64,000 bases of DNA from Pseudomonas sp. 8Z (GCF_902506535.1 NZ_LR733824.1:712526-776525); one strand, 5' to 3'; positions 16,737 through 25,910 are shown, counted from the first letter of the stretch. Translations and numbers: made by a program. The notes: generated by a model not told the origin, from the sequence alone.

Positions 16737-17516
16737 TCACTTCTCGACGAAGGCACGCTCGATCAGGTAGTCACCCGGCTCACGCATACGCGGGGAGATC
16801 TTCAGGCCGAAGCTGTCGAGCACTTCGCTGGTCTCGTCGAGCATGCTCGGGCTGCCGCAGATCATCGCGCGGTCGTCCTGCGGGTTGATCGGCGGCAGGC
16901 CGATGTCGGCGAACAGCTTGCCGCTGCGCATCAAGTCGGTCAGGCGGCCCTGATTCTCGAACGGCTCGCGGGTGACGGTGGGGTAATAGATCAGCTTGTC
17001 ACGCAGCGCCTCACCGAAGAACTCGTTCTGCGGCAGGTGCTCGGTGATGAACTCACGGTAGGCCACTTCGTTCACGTAGCGCACGCCGTGCACCAAAATC
17101 ACCTTCTCGAAACGCTCATAGGTTTCCGGGTCCTGAATCACACTCATAAAAGGCGCCAGACCGGTGCCGGTGCTGAGCAGATAGAGGTGCTTGCCGGGGT
17201 TAAGGTCATCGAGCACCAGCGTGCCGGTGGGCTTCTTGCTGATGATGATTTCGTCGCCTTCCTTCAGGTGCTGCAACTGCGAGGTCAGCGGGCCGTCCGG
17301 CACCTTGATGCTGAAGAACTCCAGGTGCTCCTCCCAGTTAGGACTAGCGATGGAGTAAGCACGCATCAGCGGGCGACCGTTTTCCTGCTGCAGGCCAATC
17401 ATCACGAACTGACCATTCTCGAAGCGCAGGCCCGGATCACGGGTGCACTTGAAGCTGAACAGAGTGTCGTTCCAGTGGTGGACGCTGAGCACACGCTCGA
17501 CGTTCATATTGCTCAT
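16737..17516 (-). CDS. fpr: Ferredoxin--NADP reductase
   Basis: The protein has 259 residues from the ATG at 17516, which follows GAGGAAAT. The longer frame to 17585 has no ribosome site. An FAD-binding barrel with RAYSIASPN (near 50) is followed by an NADP-binding domain with STGTGLAPFMSV (near 110) and CGSPSML (near 225). The sequence closely follows Pseudomonas Fpr-A, which transfers electrons between NADPH and ferredoxin or flavodoxin and protects against oxidative stress. The divergent LysR gene finR is its known activator in pseudomonads. Confidence 0.95.
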   Translation of the reverse strand: MSNMNVERVLSVHHWNDTLFSFKCTRDPGLRFENGQFVMIGLQQENGRPLMRAYSIASPNWEEHLEFFSIKVPDGPLTSQLQHLKEGDEIIISKKPTGTLVLDDLNPGKHLYLLSTGTGLAPFMSVIQDPETYERFEKVILVHGVRYVNEVAYREFITEHLPQNEFFGEALRDKLIYYPTVTREPFENQGRLTDLMRSGKLFADIGLPPINPQDDRAMICGSPSMLDETSEVLDSFGLKISPRMREPGDYLIERAFVEK

Positions 17517-17632
17517 GATGATGATTTCCTCGAGAAACACGGCGCCTGAAGGCACGATTGCGCGGCATTCTATTCGCAGCAACAATATCTGTTAAGTGGA
17601 TTATCAAGATATAGGTTATCGGTTATATCGAT
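17517..17632. promoter_or_regulatory. fpr-finR divergent promoter region
   Basis: The 116-bp gap between divergent fpr and finR is A/T-rich near the finR start. It holds ATATA ... TATAT half sites around GGTTATCGG (about 17608-17632), a dyad of the type bound by LysR proteins. FinR control of fpr is known in Pseudomonas. The exact site here is inferred. Confidence 0.45.
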
Positions 17633-18559
17633 ATGCGATTTACCCTCAGACAACTCCAAGTATTCGTCGCCGTGGCGCAGCATGAGAGCGTTTCACGCGC
17701 TGCGCAATCGCTCGCATTGTCGCAGTCGGCCACCAGCACCTCGCTCACCGAACTGGAGCGCCAGTCCGATTGCCAGTTATTCGATCGCGCCGGCAAACGC
17801 CTGGCCCTCAACGCCCTGGGCCGACAATTGCTGCCTCAAGCCGTAGCGCTGCTCGATCAGGCCAAGGAGATCGAGCGCCTACTGGGAGGCAAGAGCGGTT
17901 TCGGCTCACTCAATGTCGGCGCCACGCTGACGATCGGCAACTACCTGGCCACCCTGCTGATCGGTAGTTTCATGCAGAACCATCCCGAGTGCAGGGTCAA
18001 ACTGCAGGTGCACAACACCGCCCATGTGGTGCAACAGGTCGCCCACTACGAGCTGGATCTGGGCCTGATCGAAGGTGACTGCCAACATCCAGAGATTGAA
18101 GTGGAGCCTTGGGTGGAAGACGAGCTAGTGGTGTTCTGCGCACCGCAACACCCACTGGCACAGCGCGGCAGCGCCAGCCTGGAAGAACTCACTCACGAAG
18201 CCTGGATCCTCCGCGAGCAAGGCTCCGGCACGCGCCTGACCTTTGACCAGGCCATGCGCCACCACCCACGCTCACTGAATATCCGCCTGGAGCTGGAACA
18301 CACCGAGGCGATCAAGCGGGCAGTGGAATCTGGCCTGGGCATCGGCTGCATCTCGCGCCTGGCGCTGCGCGACGCCATCCGCCGTGGCAGCCTGGTGGCA
18401 GTGGAAACCCCGGAGCTGGATCTGCGCAGGCAGTTCTACTTCATCCGTCACCGACAGAAATACCAGACCGCCGCCATGCGCGAATTCCTTGAGCAATGCC
18501 GCGCGTTCACCGCCGGGGTCAGCCGCAGCGACCAGATCGTCCTGCAACCCATCTTCTGA
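17633..18559 (+). CDS. finR: LysR-family transcriptional regulator FinR
   Basis: The 308-residue protein has an N-terminal winged helix (residues 1-60, MRFTLRQLQVFVAVAQHESVS) and a LysR effector-binding domain (about 90-300). It is divergent from fpr with a 116-bp shared promoter region, the arrangement known for FinR, which activates fpr under superoxide stress and sulfite-related signals in pseudomonads. It ends 3 bp from the convergent dgkA stop. Confidence 0.88.
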   Translation: MRFTLRQLQVFVAVAQHESVSRAAQSLALSQSATSTSLTELERQSDCQLFDRAGKRLALNALGRQLLPQAVALLDQAKEIERLLGGKSGFGSLNVGATLTIGNYLATLLIGSFMQNHPECRVKLQVHNTAHVVQQVAHYELDLGLIEGDCQHPEIEVEPWVEDELVVFCAPQHPLAQRGSASLEELTHEAWILREQGSGTRLTFDQAMRHHPRSLNIRLELEHTEAIKRAVESGLGIGCISRLALRDAIRRGSLVAVETPELDLRRQFYFIRHRQKYQTAAMREFLEQCRAFTAGVSRSDQIVLQPIF

Positions 18560-18562
18560 GGC

Positions 18563-18928
18563 TCAGCCGAGCAAAATAGAGACCCAGACCAAGGCAATCA
18601 TGACCAGCGCCACCAACTGCGCGGCACTGCCCATGTCTTTGGCATTCTTCGATAAGGGATGCCGCTCCAGGGAAATACGATCTATAGCCGCCTCAATCGC
18701 CGAGTTAAGCAACTCGACGATCAGCGCCAGCAGACATACGGCGATCATCAAAGCGCGCTCACCACGACCGACATCGAACAGCCAGGCCGCCGGAATCAGC
18801 AGCAGATTGAGCAGTACCAACTGGCGAAACGCAGCCTCGCCGATAAAAGCCGCACGCAGGCCATCAAGCGAGTAACGGGCGGCATTGAGAATGCGCTGGA
18901 GGCCGACCTGACCCTTAAATGGCGACAT
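18563..18928 (-). CDS. dgkA: Diacylglycerol kinase
   Basis: The small inner-membrane enzyme (121 residues from the ATG at 18928, MSPFKGQVG) phosphorylates diacylglycerol to phosphatidic acid, recycling the lipid released when membrane-derived glucans and LPS are decorated. Three membrane helices are visible (about 35-50, 55-75, 100-120). The conserved ELLNSAIEAAID catalytic/metal segment is near residue 70. In-frame ATG/GTG codons lie just upstream, and the AGGG spacing favours the chosen start. It follows erdR on the same strand, as in P. aeruginosa. Confidence 0.93.
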   Translation of the reverse strand: MSPFKGQVGLQRILNAARYSLDGLRAAFIGEAAFRQLVLLNLLLIPAAWLFDVGRGERALMIAVCLLALIVELLNSAIEAAIDRISLERHPLSKNAKDMGSAAQLVALVMIALVWVSILLG

Positions 18929-18976
18929 GAGCATCACCCTGCAGAAATAGGCGCGCAGATTACTGCATCTAGCGCA

Positions 18977-19627
18977 CTACTGCGCAGGGATCGATTCCAT
19001 TTGCTGCAACAGCAACGCCGCCTGGGTACGCGTGCGTACGCCCAACTTGCGGAATATCGCGGTGACATGCGCCTTGACGGTGGCCTCAGAGACACTCAGC
19101 TCATAGGCAATCTGCTTGTTCAACAAACCTTCGCAAACCATGGTCAAGACACGGAACTGCTGCGGCGTAAGGCTTGCCAGCCCAGCACTAGCCGCCTTGG
19201 TTTCCTCGGAAACCGGAGCGCTCGTCTCCGCCATTGGAGGCCACCACGTGTCGCCGTCAAGCACCTGACGCACAGCTTGTTGGAGGATTTCCAGCGGGCT
19301 GGACTTGGGAATGAAACCACTGGCACCAAACTCACGGGAACGTGCGATCACCGACGCATCTTCCTGCGCGGAGATCATCACCACCGGGATCTGCGGATAC
19401 TGCCCGCGCAACAACACCAGGCCGGAGAAGCCATAGGCGCCTGGCATATTCAAATCAAGCAGCACCAGATCCCAGTCACCCTTCTCAGCCAGACACGCTT
19501 CCAGCTCGGCGATGCTCGCCGCCTCGACCAGGCGCACATCAGGCCCCAGGCCGAGCGTCAGCGCCTGATGCAGAGCGCTGCGAAACAACGGATGGTCGTC
19601 GGCAATCAGGATTTCATAGGCAGCCAT
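18977..19627 (-). CDS. erdR: NarL/FixJ-type response regulator ErdR
   Basis: The 216-residue regulator has a receiver domain (1-120) with DD at 10-11, phospho-acceptor aspartate in LVLLDLNMP (about 58) and K in IPKSS. A LuxR-type helix-turn-helix lies at about 150-210 (LTPQQFRVLTMVCEGLLNKQ ... VKAHVTAIFRKL). Adjacent dgkA and the sequence type match ErdR, which governs ethanol oxidation and acetate-metabolism genes in Pseudomonas. The matching kinase is not in the window. Confidence 0.85.
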   Translation of the reverse strand: MAAYEILIADDHPLFRSALHQALTLGLGPDVRLVEAASIAELEACLAEKGDWDLVLLDLNMPGAYGFSGLVLLRGQYPQIPVVMISAQEDASVIARSREFGASGFIPKSSPLEILQQAVRQVLDGDTWWPPMAETSAPVSEETKAASAGLASLTPQQFRVLTMVCEGLLNKQIAYELSVSEATVKAHVTAIFRKLGVRTRTQAALLLQQMESIPAQ

Positions 19628-19818
19628 TGGCAGATCCTGTTCTTTTTATGAGCGGCACATTAATAAAGCACCGTTATCGCGCCGACCCAGCGTAGCACCC
19701 CACGGCACTACGCCACCCTTGTGGCGCGAAAGCGGCGCCCAGCATGCCGAGACACGGCAGGGTGGTCAAGCCTCATGCTTTGCGGCACGATGCGCGACTT
19801 TGCGCCGAGAACCTGCCC

Positions 19819-20739
19819 ATGCCAAGCCAAGCCCTGCGTGCCGATCTGCTGATGTTGCTGACGGCGATGATCTGGGGCAGTGCCTTTGTCGCCCAGCGCA
19901 TGGGGATGGACAATATCGGCCCCTTTCTTTACACCGGCCTGCGCTTCGTCCTGGCCAGCGTGGCGCTGCTGCCAGTTCTCGCGCTGCTACAGCGGCGCGC
20001 TCATCAGCCGCCCGCCCCAATCAATCGCAACCTGCTGCTCGGAGGCATGAGCATGGGCGTGGTGCTCGCGCTAGGCATCAACCTGCAGCAAGTCGGCCTA
20101 CTGTTCACTAGCGTGACCAACTCCGGTTTCATCACCGGGCTTTACGTGATTGTGGTGCCAATACTCTGCCTATTCATCGGCCAACGCAGCGGCCTGGGAA
20201 TCTGGCTGGGTGCCAGCCTGGCGGTAGTCGGCATGTTCCTGCTCAGCGTCGGCGACGATTTCAGCGTAGCGCCTGGCGACTGGCTGCAACTGACCGGCGC
20301 CTTCGTCTGGGGCGTGCATGTGCTGTTGGTTGGCTTCTTCGCCAGCCGTCACGATCCGTTGCGCCTGGCACTGATTCAGTTCATCACCTGTGCGGTGATC
20401 AGCCTGTTCCTGGCTCTGTGCTTCGAAAGCGCGACGCTGGACGGCGTGATCGAAGCGGCACCCGCGATTCTCTACGGTGGACTGCTTGGCGTGGCGGTCG
20501 GCTTCACCCTGCAAGTGGTTGCGCAGCAGCATGCCATCGCCTCGCACGCAGCGATCATCCTGTCGCTGGAAGCCGTCTTTGCCGCCATTGCGGGCGCCCT
20601 GCTACTGGATGAGGTGCTGGCGCCAGGCGGTTATCTGGGCTGCGCGTTAATGTTCGCGGGCATGTTGATCGCACAACTATGGCCCAAACCAGCCACGATC
20701 AGCGATACGCCTGCAAACGCTGGTGCAGCGCGTCATTGA
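19819..20739 (+). CDS. DMT superfamily (EamA) transporter
   Basis: The 306-residue protein has about ten hydrophobic helices and two EamA repeats (about 5-140 and 150-295), with the typical AMIWGSAFVAQR and VVAQQHAIASHAAIILSLEAVFAA segments. The start at 19819 (MPSQALRADLLMLL) is chosen over the upstream extension from 19744, which lacks membrane-protein character. It probably exports a metabolite or amino acid. The substrate is unknown. Its last 41 bp overlap the convergent tapT gene. Confidence 0.88.
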   Translation: MPSQALRADLLMLLTAMIWGSAFVAQRMGMDNIGPFLYTGLRFVLASVALLPVLALLQRRAHQPPAPINRNLLLGGMSMGVVLALGINLQQVGLLFTSVTNSGFITGLYVIVVPILCLFIGQRSGLGIWLGASLAVVGMFLLSVGDDFSVAPGDWLQLTGAFVWGVHVLLVGFFASRHDPLRLALIQFITCAVISLFLALCFESATLDGVIEAAPAILYGGLLGVAVGFTLQVVAQQHAIASHAAIILSLEAVFAAIAGALLLDEVLAPGGYLGCALMFAGMLIAQLWPKPATISDTPANAGAARH

Positions 20740-21427
20740 GATCCAGCGGCAGACGCCGCTTGGCGGCTAAATAGTGCTGGCTGAAGGCATCCAGATAGTC
20801 GTCCAAAGCGGCGCTGGCTTGGGCATCACCGGCCAGCTCCAGGCACAGCGCCGCCACTTCGGCAGTGCACAAGTGGTCGCCGCGCGTCGACCGGCGTAGG
20901 CGATAGCGCGACAACTGCTCCGGCTTGAAGCTGAGCACCGGCAGCGCATCCAGATAGGGGCTCTTGCGAAACATCTTGCGCGCCTCGGTCCAGGTTGCAT
21001 CGAGCAACACGAACAATGGCCGCTTACCCGGCGCCACGCTGACCTCATCGACCACCCGCTCCTGCCCGGCATATTCACCGGGAAAAACCAGATAGGGCTG
21101 CCACTGCGGCTCAGCGAGCAGCGCAGGTAGCGCCGGATTGACCTCGGTACGCGCCCAGCCGAAGGCGTGAGTGTCAGGCACCACATCGGCGATCAACCAG
21201 CCGGTATTGCTCGGCTTGAGCGCCTCGATGTCATGCATGACCAGACACATTCCCGCATACGCCGCGACCTGCGGCCGCCATGCACACAGGCAGCAAGCAG
21301 GCTGAATGCGACAGTCCGGGCAGCGCTCGGCACGTGAGCCGCGAGCAATAAAGGGTTTCAGACTGCGCGCCAGGCGTTCGGCGCGTAGCCTGGCAACAGC
21401 ATGCAGAGAGTTAGGCATTTGGCTCAT
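20699..21427 (-). CDS. tapT: tRNA-uridine aminocarboxypropyltransferase (DTW domain)
   Basis: The 242-residue protein starts at the ATG at 21427 (MSQMPNSLHAVARLRAERL). An N-terminal zinc-binding cysteine set (CPDC, CCLC near 40-55) is followed by the DTW domain with DATWTEARKM near residue 140. TapT transfers the aminocarboxypropyl group of SAM to U47 of tRNA, making acp3U. Its 3' end overlaps the convergent EamA gene by 41 bp, so both C-termini are encoded in opposite strands of the same DNA. Confidence 0.88.
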   Translation of the reverse strand: MSQMPNSLHAVARLRAERLARSLKPFIARGSRAERCPDCRIQPACCLCAWRPQVAAYAGMCLVMHDIEALKPSNTGWLIADVVPDTHAFGWARTEVNPALPALLAEPQWQPYLVFPGEYAGQERVVDEVSVAPGKRPLFVLLDATWTEARKMFRKSPYLDALPVLSFKPEQLSRYRLRRSTRGDHLCTAEVAALCLELAGDAQASAALDDYLDAFSQHYLAAKRRLPLDLNDALHQRLQAYR

Positions 21428-21738
21428 GAAACAACGGGCCCGCAAAAAGAGCGCAATTCTAGCACCCGCAACCACACAACTTCAGACACCGTGAGCCATC
21501 AGGGCTGCGCCACGACGCTATTTACAGCAGGGAGAAGCGAACCAGGAACGCCGGTATCTGCAGCACACGCAAAACCGTAGACTGCTAGCCTTGCCATTGA
21601 GCGCCAACTTGCGCAGCACCTGGCCTTGAGAGCGGCTCGGCATCGACAAATTTGACCACCGACGACACAGGCGCAGCGCTGCGAACAATCGCGGTAACAC
21701 TCGGTCAAACCCACACCAATGTTTTCAGGAGCTTCCCC
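21428..21738. other. Gap without a gene between tapT and the small secreted protein
   Basis: I see no credible coding frame in these 311 bp on either strand. The right end carries the CAGGAG ribosome site of the next gene. In P. aeruginosa the polyamine importer genes potABCD lie between the equivalents of these two neighbours. Nothing resembling them remains here. Confidence 0.5.
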
Positions 21739-22140
21739 ATGTTGCGTTACATCATCCCTGCACTCGCGCTAAGCCTGACGCTGCCCATGGCACAGGCCGC
21801 CTCATTGAAGGAGATGGAATTGACGCAATTGCTGGAGAAGGTTGCCCAAGAGAGTAGCGTGGGCACGCCGCGAGCGATCAACGCGGATATTCTCGACCAA
21901 GGCTATACCGTCGATGGGCACACCCTGATCAACCACCTCAGTGTGCGCTCTGCACATGCGGCAAAGATGCGCGGCAACCCCGATACGGTCAGGAGCCAGT
22001 TGGCAGCAAGCGTGTGCCGCAACAACGGCTACCGCCAACTAATGAGCAAAGGTGCACAACTGCGTTACCAGTTCAGTGAATACCACAGCAATCGGCCGAT
22101 TACCACCGAGGTTTTCGATCGCACCGACTGCGGCCTATAA
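21739..22140 (+). CDS. Small secreted hypothetical protein (P. aeruginosa PA3611-like)
   Basis: The 133-residue protein has a clear signal peptide (MLRYIIPALALSLTLPMAQA, cleaved before ASLKEM). Two cysteines in the mature part (VCRNNGY and the C-terminal DCGL) could form a disulfide. The ATG at 21739 follows CAGGAG. The mature domain resembles the small quorum-sensing-controlled periplasmic/secreted protein PA3611 of P. aeruginosa, for which a structure but no biochemical function is known. The identification is from sequence memory and gene neighbourhood. Confidence 0.7.
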   Translation: MLRYIIPALALSLTLPMAQAASLKEMELTQLLEKVAQESSVGTPRAINADILDQGYTVDGHTLINHLSVRSAHAAKMRGNPDTVRSQLAASVCRNNGYRQLMSKGAQLRYQFSEYHSNRPITTEVFDRTDCGL

Positions 22141-22161
22141 ACGCTCAACTCAGCGCCGCTG

Positions 22162-22353
22162 TCAGCCTTTGGCGCGGCGTTGTGCATCGCCAGCACGCAA
22201 CTCTGCCAGCAGGGCATCCATATAACGCGAGCGCCGCACCCCACCCTCCAAACGACGCAGGCATTCATCCTGCAGGGTTAGTTGGTTCACGCGCGCAGCT
22301 TCCTGCAGCATCTGGTACAGCTCTTCATCCACTTCCACTATCAGCTTGGGCAT
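22162..22353 (-). CDS. Small putative ribbon-helix-helix protein
   Basis: The 63-residue protein begins MPKLIVEVDEELYQMLQEAA, a beta strand followed by a helix in the style of ribbon-helix-helix (Arc/MetJ) DNA-binding proteins or FitA-like antitoxins, with a basic second half (RRLEGGVRRSRY). A strong AGGAGG precedes the ATG at 22353. It overlaps the end of a possibly broken upstream frame (22325-22576) by 29 bp, suggesting translational coupling. The function is not known. A DNA-binding role is inferred from the pattern only. Confidence 0.6.
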   Translation of the reverse strand: MPKLIVEVDEELYQMLQEAARVNQLTLQDECLRRLEGGVRRSRYMDALLAELRAGDAQRRAKG

Positions 22354-22576
22354 ACCTGCCCTCCTCTACCCGTCGATACTCGATGCAGGCCGTTGGATTT
22401 CCGGCTTCGATACGCAACGATCCATCTGGCGCACAATAAAGCCCGCCATGCGTATCGATGGCGAGCTTCGCGGAAACACCCACTTCCTGCAAGTAAATCA
22501 GACGCCAGGCATTACCTGAGTTCCACAGACGAACGGTATCTCGTCACATTTGCGCTAACTTCTTGGCCATCAACAT
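22325..22576 (-). pseudogene. Possible broken small gene upstream of the ribbon-helix-helix gene
   Basis: Reading from ATG at 22576, ten codons (MLMAKKLAQM) are followed by an in-frame TGA at 22544-22546. After that the same frame stays open for 72 codons to TGA at 22325-22327, encoding a protein-like stretch (VRLWNSGNAWRLIYLQEVGV, HGGLYCAPDGSLRIEAGN, ACIEYRRVEEG). There is no ATG after the internal stop, only CTG, TTG and GTG codons inside. It could be a nonsense-mutated gene, a gene starting at an unusual codon, or chance. The tight overlap with the following gene favours a real reading frame. Confidence 0.35.
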
Positions 22577-22770
22577 GATGGATGATCTGCAGCAACCTCG
22601 GCTGGACAGGCCTTTCATGCCCAGCAGCAGTCTTCCGTGCCGCGTTATATCGCAGTTGCACGGGACTACTGCGAGACTGCAGCATCACCTACAAAGCGCC
22701 ATAATCAAGACACCGGCCTTGGCGCAGACGCTATGCGCCCATGCCCGCCCTCCCGCAAAGGAGCGTTTCC

Positions 22771-23835
22771 ATGCCTTACGAACCGGACGACTACCTCTCA
22801 CGCCATGTGCAAACCAGTGAAGTCGACCTGAGCAGCAAGCTCGATGAACTGATCAACCTCAGCGCCCCGCGCAACAGCCCAAACCTAGCGCTGTACCGAG
22901 AGATGCTGACCACCGTGCTGCGCATGGCGCAGGCCGACCGTAACCGCTGGGACGCCAAGATCATGCTGCAGACCCTACGCGAGATGGAGCAAGCCTTCGG
23001 CGTGCTAGAACAGCTCAAACGTCGACGCAAAGTTACAGTGTTCGGCTCGGCACGTACGCCAGCAGAACACCCACTTTACCGCCAGGCCCGCGAGCTAGGC
23101 TCTTTGCTGGCACGCCGGGACTTGATGGTGATTACCGGTGCTGGCGGTGGGATCATGGCTGCCGCCCACGAAGGCTCAGGCCCGGAAAACAGCCTAGGCT
23201 TCAACATCACCCTCCCCTTCGAGCAAAAAGCCAACGCCACCATGCGCGACAGCCACCACCTGCTGTCCTTTCACTTCTTCTTTCTGCGCAAATTGTTCTT
23301 CGTCAAGGAAGCTGACGGCCTGGTGTTATGCCCTGGTGGTTTCGGCACGCTCGACGAAGCCCTGGAAGTGCTGACCCTGATCCAGACCGGCAAGAGCCCG
23401 CTGGTTCCGGTGGTGCTGCTTGACCAGCCTGGCGGCAGCTACTGGGAAAGCGCACTGAGCTTCATCCGCAGCCAACTGGAAGACAGTGGCTACATACTGC
23501 CCAACGACCTGAATTTGATGCGCCTGGTCTACACCCCCGAAGAGGCGGTAGAAGAAATCACCCATTTCTATCGCAACTTCCACTCCAGCCGCTGGCTCAA
23601 GGACCGCTTCGTCATTCGCCTCAACCACCCACTGAATGAGCAGACACTGACGCGACTGAACGAAGAGTTCGGCGGGTTATGCAAGAGTGGAGGCTTTACT
23701 CAACAACCCCACTGCGAACAGGAGCGCGACGAGCCTGAACTGTGCCACCTGACACGCCTGGCCTTCGCCTTCAACGGCCGCGACTACGGCCGCCTGCGCG
23801 CCCTGCTCGATGTCGTCAACGAGTCCATAAACTAG
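22771..23835 (+). CDS. LOG-family (lysine decarboxylase-like) nucleotide phosphoribohydrolase-like protein
   Basis: The protein has 354 residues from the ATG at 22771, which follows AAAGGAG. The TIGR00730/LOG core lies at about 95-275 with GAGGGIMAAAHEG and PGGFGTLDEALEVLTLIQTG, the signature of enzymes that cut nucleoside monophosphates to base and ribose 5-phosphate. The N-terminal helical region and the C-terminal extension make it longer than small cytokinin-activating LOG proteins and closer to PpnN-like forms. It is cytoplasmic, with no operon partner. Confidence 0.82.
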   Translation: MPYEPDDYLSRHVQTSEVDLSSKLDELINLSAPRNSPNLALYREMLTTVLRMAQADRNRWDAKIMLQTLREMEQAFGVLEQLKRRRKVTVFGSARTPAEHPLYRQARELGSLLARRDLMVITGAGGGIMAAAHEGSGPENSLGFNITLPFEQKANATMRDSHHLLSFHFFFLRKLFFVKEADGLVLCPGGFGTLDEALEVLTLIQTGKSPLVPVVLLDQPGGSYWESALSFIRSQLEDSGYILPNDLNLMRLVYTPEEAVEEITHFYRNFHSSRWLKDRFVIRLNHPLNEQTLTRLNEEFGGLCKSGGFTQQPHCEQERDEPELCHLTRLAFAFNGRDYGRLRALLDVVNESIN

Positions 23836-23913
23836 GTCAGTTGATCGTAGCCCTGTGCAATCCGAGGATCAGCACGCAGTCTTCAGCTATGCAAAGCAAC
23901 AAGCGCTGCCTGA

Positions 23914-24972
23914 TCAGGCGTTGCCAACTACCTTCAGCTTGGCCGCCTGAGTGAAATCAAGCATGCGCTTGAGCGGCTTGATCGCCTTGGGAATCAGCGC
24001 AGGATCGACATGGATTTCCCCTTCCCCCTCGCGCAGGCCAGTCAGCACGCGCTCTAGCGTATTCATCGCCATCCACGGGCAATGCGCGCAGCTACGGCAG
24101 GCCGCGCCGTTACCGGCTGTGGGCGCCTCGATGAAAGTCTTGTCCGGGCACAACTGCTGCATCTTGTAGAAGATGCCGCGGTCGGTAGCAACAATGAAGG
24201 TAGAGTTCGGCAGCGTCTGCGCGGCCTTGATCAACTGACTAGTCGAACCCACCGCATCGGCCAGCTCCACCACATTCTGCGGCGACTCAGGGTGAACGAG
24301 AATAGCGGCATCTGGGTAGAGCGCCTTCATGTCCAAAAGCTGCTTGGACTTGAACTCTTCATGGACGATACAGGCGCCATCCCACAACAGCATGTCCGCA
24401 CCGGTTTCGCGCTGGATGTAATTGCCCAGATGCTTGTCCGGCGCCCAAATGATGGACTCACCGTTGTCCATTAGGCTCTCGACGATCTCTAAAGCGCAGC
24501 TAGACGTCACCACCCAGTCTGCACGCGCTTTCACCGCAGCCGAAGTATTGGCGTAAACCACGACGGTGCGTTCAGGATGCTGGTCGCAGAAGGCCGAAAA
24601 CTCGTCCACCGGGCACCCTAAATCCAGCGAGCAGGTAGCCTCCAGCGTCGGCATCAGCACGCGCTTTTCCGGGTTAAGAATCTTCGCTGTTTCACCCATG
24701 AACTTGACCCCAGCCACCACCACGGTTTGCGCCGGGTGCTGATTGCCGAAACGCGCCATTTCCAAGGAGTCGGCAACACACCCGCCGGTTTCCTCAGCTA
24801 ACGCCTGAATCACTGGGTCACAGTAATAATGCGCCACCAGCACGGCGTTCTGTTTTTTCAGCTCGGCGGCGATTTCGTGGCGATAGACAGCCTCCTCCTC
24901 GGCAGTCAGCGGCTTGGGCTGCTTGGCATCGAGGTGGGCCTGAACCAGAAGGCGTTCGGAAATCTGCGACAT
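23914..24972 (-). CDS. nadA: Quinolinate synthase
   Basis: The 352-residue enzyme condenses iminoaspartate with dihydroxyacetone phosphate to quinolinate in NAD synthesis. Expected features are LVAHYYCDP near residue 48, [23 protein letters not shown] and the [10 protein letters not shown] segment. These include the cysteines that hold the oxygen-sensitive 4Fe-4S cluster. The second ATG (24972, [13 protein letters not shown]) is chosen from family length. An ATG three codons earlier is possible. It lies upstream of the tRNA-Lys/que/tol region on the same strand. Confidence 0.96.
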   Translation of the reverse strand: MSQISERLLVQAHLDAKQPKPLTAEEEAVYRHEIAAELKKQNAVLVAHYYCDPVIQALAEETGGCVADSLEMARFGNQHPAQTVVVAGVKFMGETAKILNPEKRVLMPTLEATCSLDLGCPVDEFSAFCDQHPERTVVVYANTSAAVKARADWVVTSSCALEIVESLMDNGESIIWAPDKHLGNYIQRETGADMLLWDGACIVHEEFKSKQLLDMKALYPDAAILVHPESPQNVVELADAVGSTSQLIKAAQTLPNSTFIVATDRGIFYKMQQLCPDKTFIEAPTAGNGAACRSCAHCPWMAMNTLERVLTGLREGEGEIHVDPALIPKAIKPLKRMLDFTQAAKLKVVGNA

Positions 24973-25064
24973 ATCATCCAACCTGTGGCGCTCGTAAGCG
25001 AGCCGCGAGTATACACCTGCCCTAAGCAGCCAATGCCACGACCGGCCAGAGGCTTTTTCCAGGC

Positions 25065-25091
25065 AAAAAAAAGCCAGTCTTTCGACTGGCT
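25065..25091 (-). terminator. Rho-independent terminator after tRNA-Lys
   Basis: AGCCAGTC (25072-25079) and GACTGGCT (25084-25091) form a stem with a short loop. On the minus strand it is followed by eight T residues. It lies just downstream of the tRNA-Lys 3' end and would end that transcript before nadA. Confidence 0.85.
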
Positions 25092-25101
25092 CTTGCGATG
25101 T

Positions 25102-25177
25102 TGGTGGGTCGTGTAGGATTCGAACCTACGACCAATTGGTTAAAAGCCAACTGCTCTACCGACTGAGCTAACGACCC
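25102..25177 (-). tRNA. tRNA-Lys (UUU anticodon)
   Basis: Read on the minus strand, GGGTCGTTAGCTCAGTCGGT begins a 76-nt cloverleaf. The anticodon loop CTTTTAA gives anticodon UUU, the T-arm is GTAGGTTCGAATCCTAC and the acceptor end is CGACCC with an encoded ACCA tail. All stems pair. In P. aeruginosa a tRNA-Lys sits at the same place beside queC. Confidence 0.97.
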
Positions 25178-25235
25178 AACGCGAGGCGCATGATACTGAT
25201 TTAATTCAGGAAATCAACACTATACGAAAAGTTTT

Positions 25236-25910
25236 TTAAAAATAACGGGTCGCGTCTTCTACGCCAGCAGCCGCGAATCCGACTGCACGAAGACGACAAC
25301 TATCGCACTTGCCACAGGCACGCCCCTGCTCATCAGCCTGATAGCAGGAAACGGTCAGGCCGTAATCTACCCCCAGGCGCGTCCCAGCTTGAATGATCTC
25401 GCCCTTGCTCATGTACTGTAGCGGCGCGCGAATGGTAAAGCCCTGCCCCTCCACACCAGCCTTGGTTGCCAAGTTGGCCATGCGCTCGAAAGCTTCGACA
25501 AACTCTGGCCGACAATCAGGGTAACCCGAGTAATCCACCGCATTGACGCCGATAAAGATATCGCGGGCACCGAGCACCTCAGCCCAACCCAGGGCCAGAG
25601 CAAGAAACACCGTATTGCGGGCTGGCACATAGGTCACGGGAATGCCTTCGCCCGGCGTTTCCGGCACGGCGATGCTGCTATCGGTCAGCGCCGAGCCGCC
25701 CATACCGTTCAGATCGAGCCCAATGACCTTATGCTCGATCACGCCCAACTGCCTCGCCACTCGCTCGGCAGCCTGCAGTTCAGCACGGTGGCGCTGGCCA
25801 TAATCGAAACTCATGCTGTAACAGGCATAGCCCTCTGCTTTTGCCATTGCCACCACCGTGGCCGAATCCAGCCCTCCAGAGAGGAGGATGACTGCTCTTT
25901 TCTCGCTCAT
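25236..25910 (-). CDS. queC: 7-cyano-7-deazaguanine synthase QueC
   Basis: The protein has 224 residues from the ATG at 25910, one base past the queE stop. It converts 7-carboxy-7-deazaguanine to preQ0 with ATP and ammonia in queuosine synthesis. It has the PP-loop motif [10 protein letters not shown] at the N-terminus and the zinc cysteines [18 protein letters not shown] near the C-terminus. The longer frame to 26006 lies inside queE and is rejected as a start. Confidence 0.96.
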   Translation of the reverse strand: MSEKRAVILLSGGLDSATVVAMAKAEGYACYSMSFDYGQRHRAELQAAERVARQLGVIEHKVIGLDLNGMGGSALTDSSIAVPETPGEGIPVTYVPARNTVFLALALGWAEVLGARDIFIGVNAVDYSGYPDCRPEFVEAFERMANLATKAGVEGQGFTIRAPLQYMSKGEIIQAGTRLGVDYGLTVSCYQADEQGRACGKCDSCRLRAVGFAAAGVEDATRYF

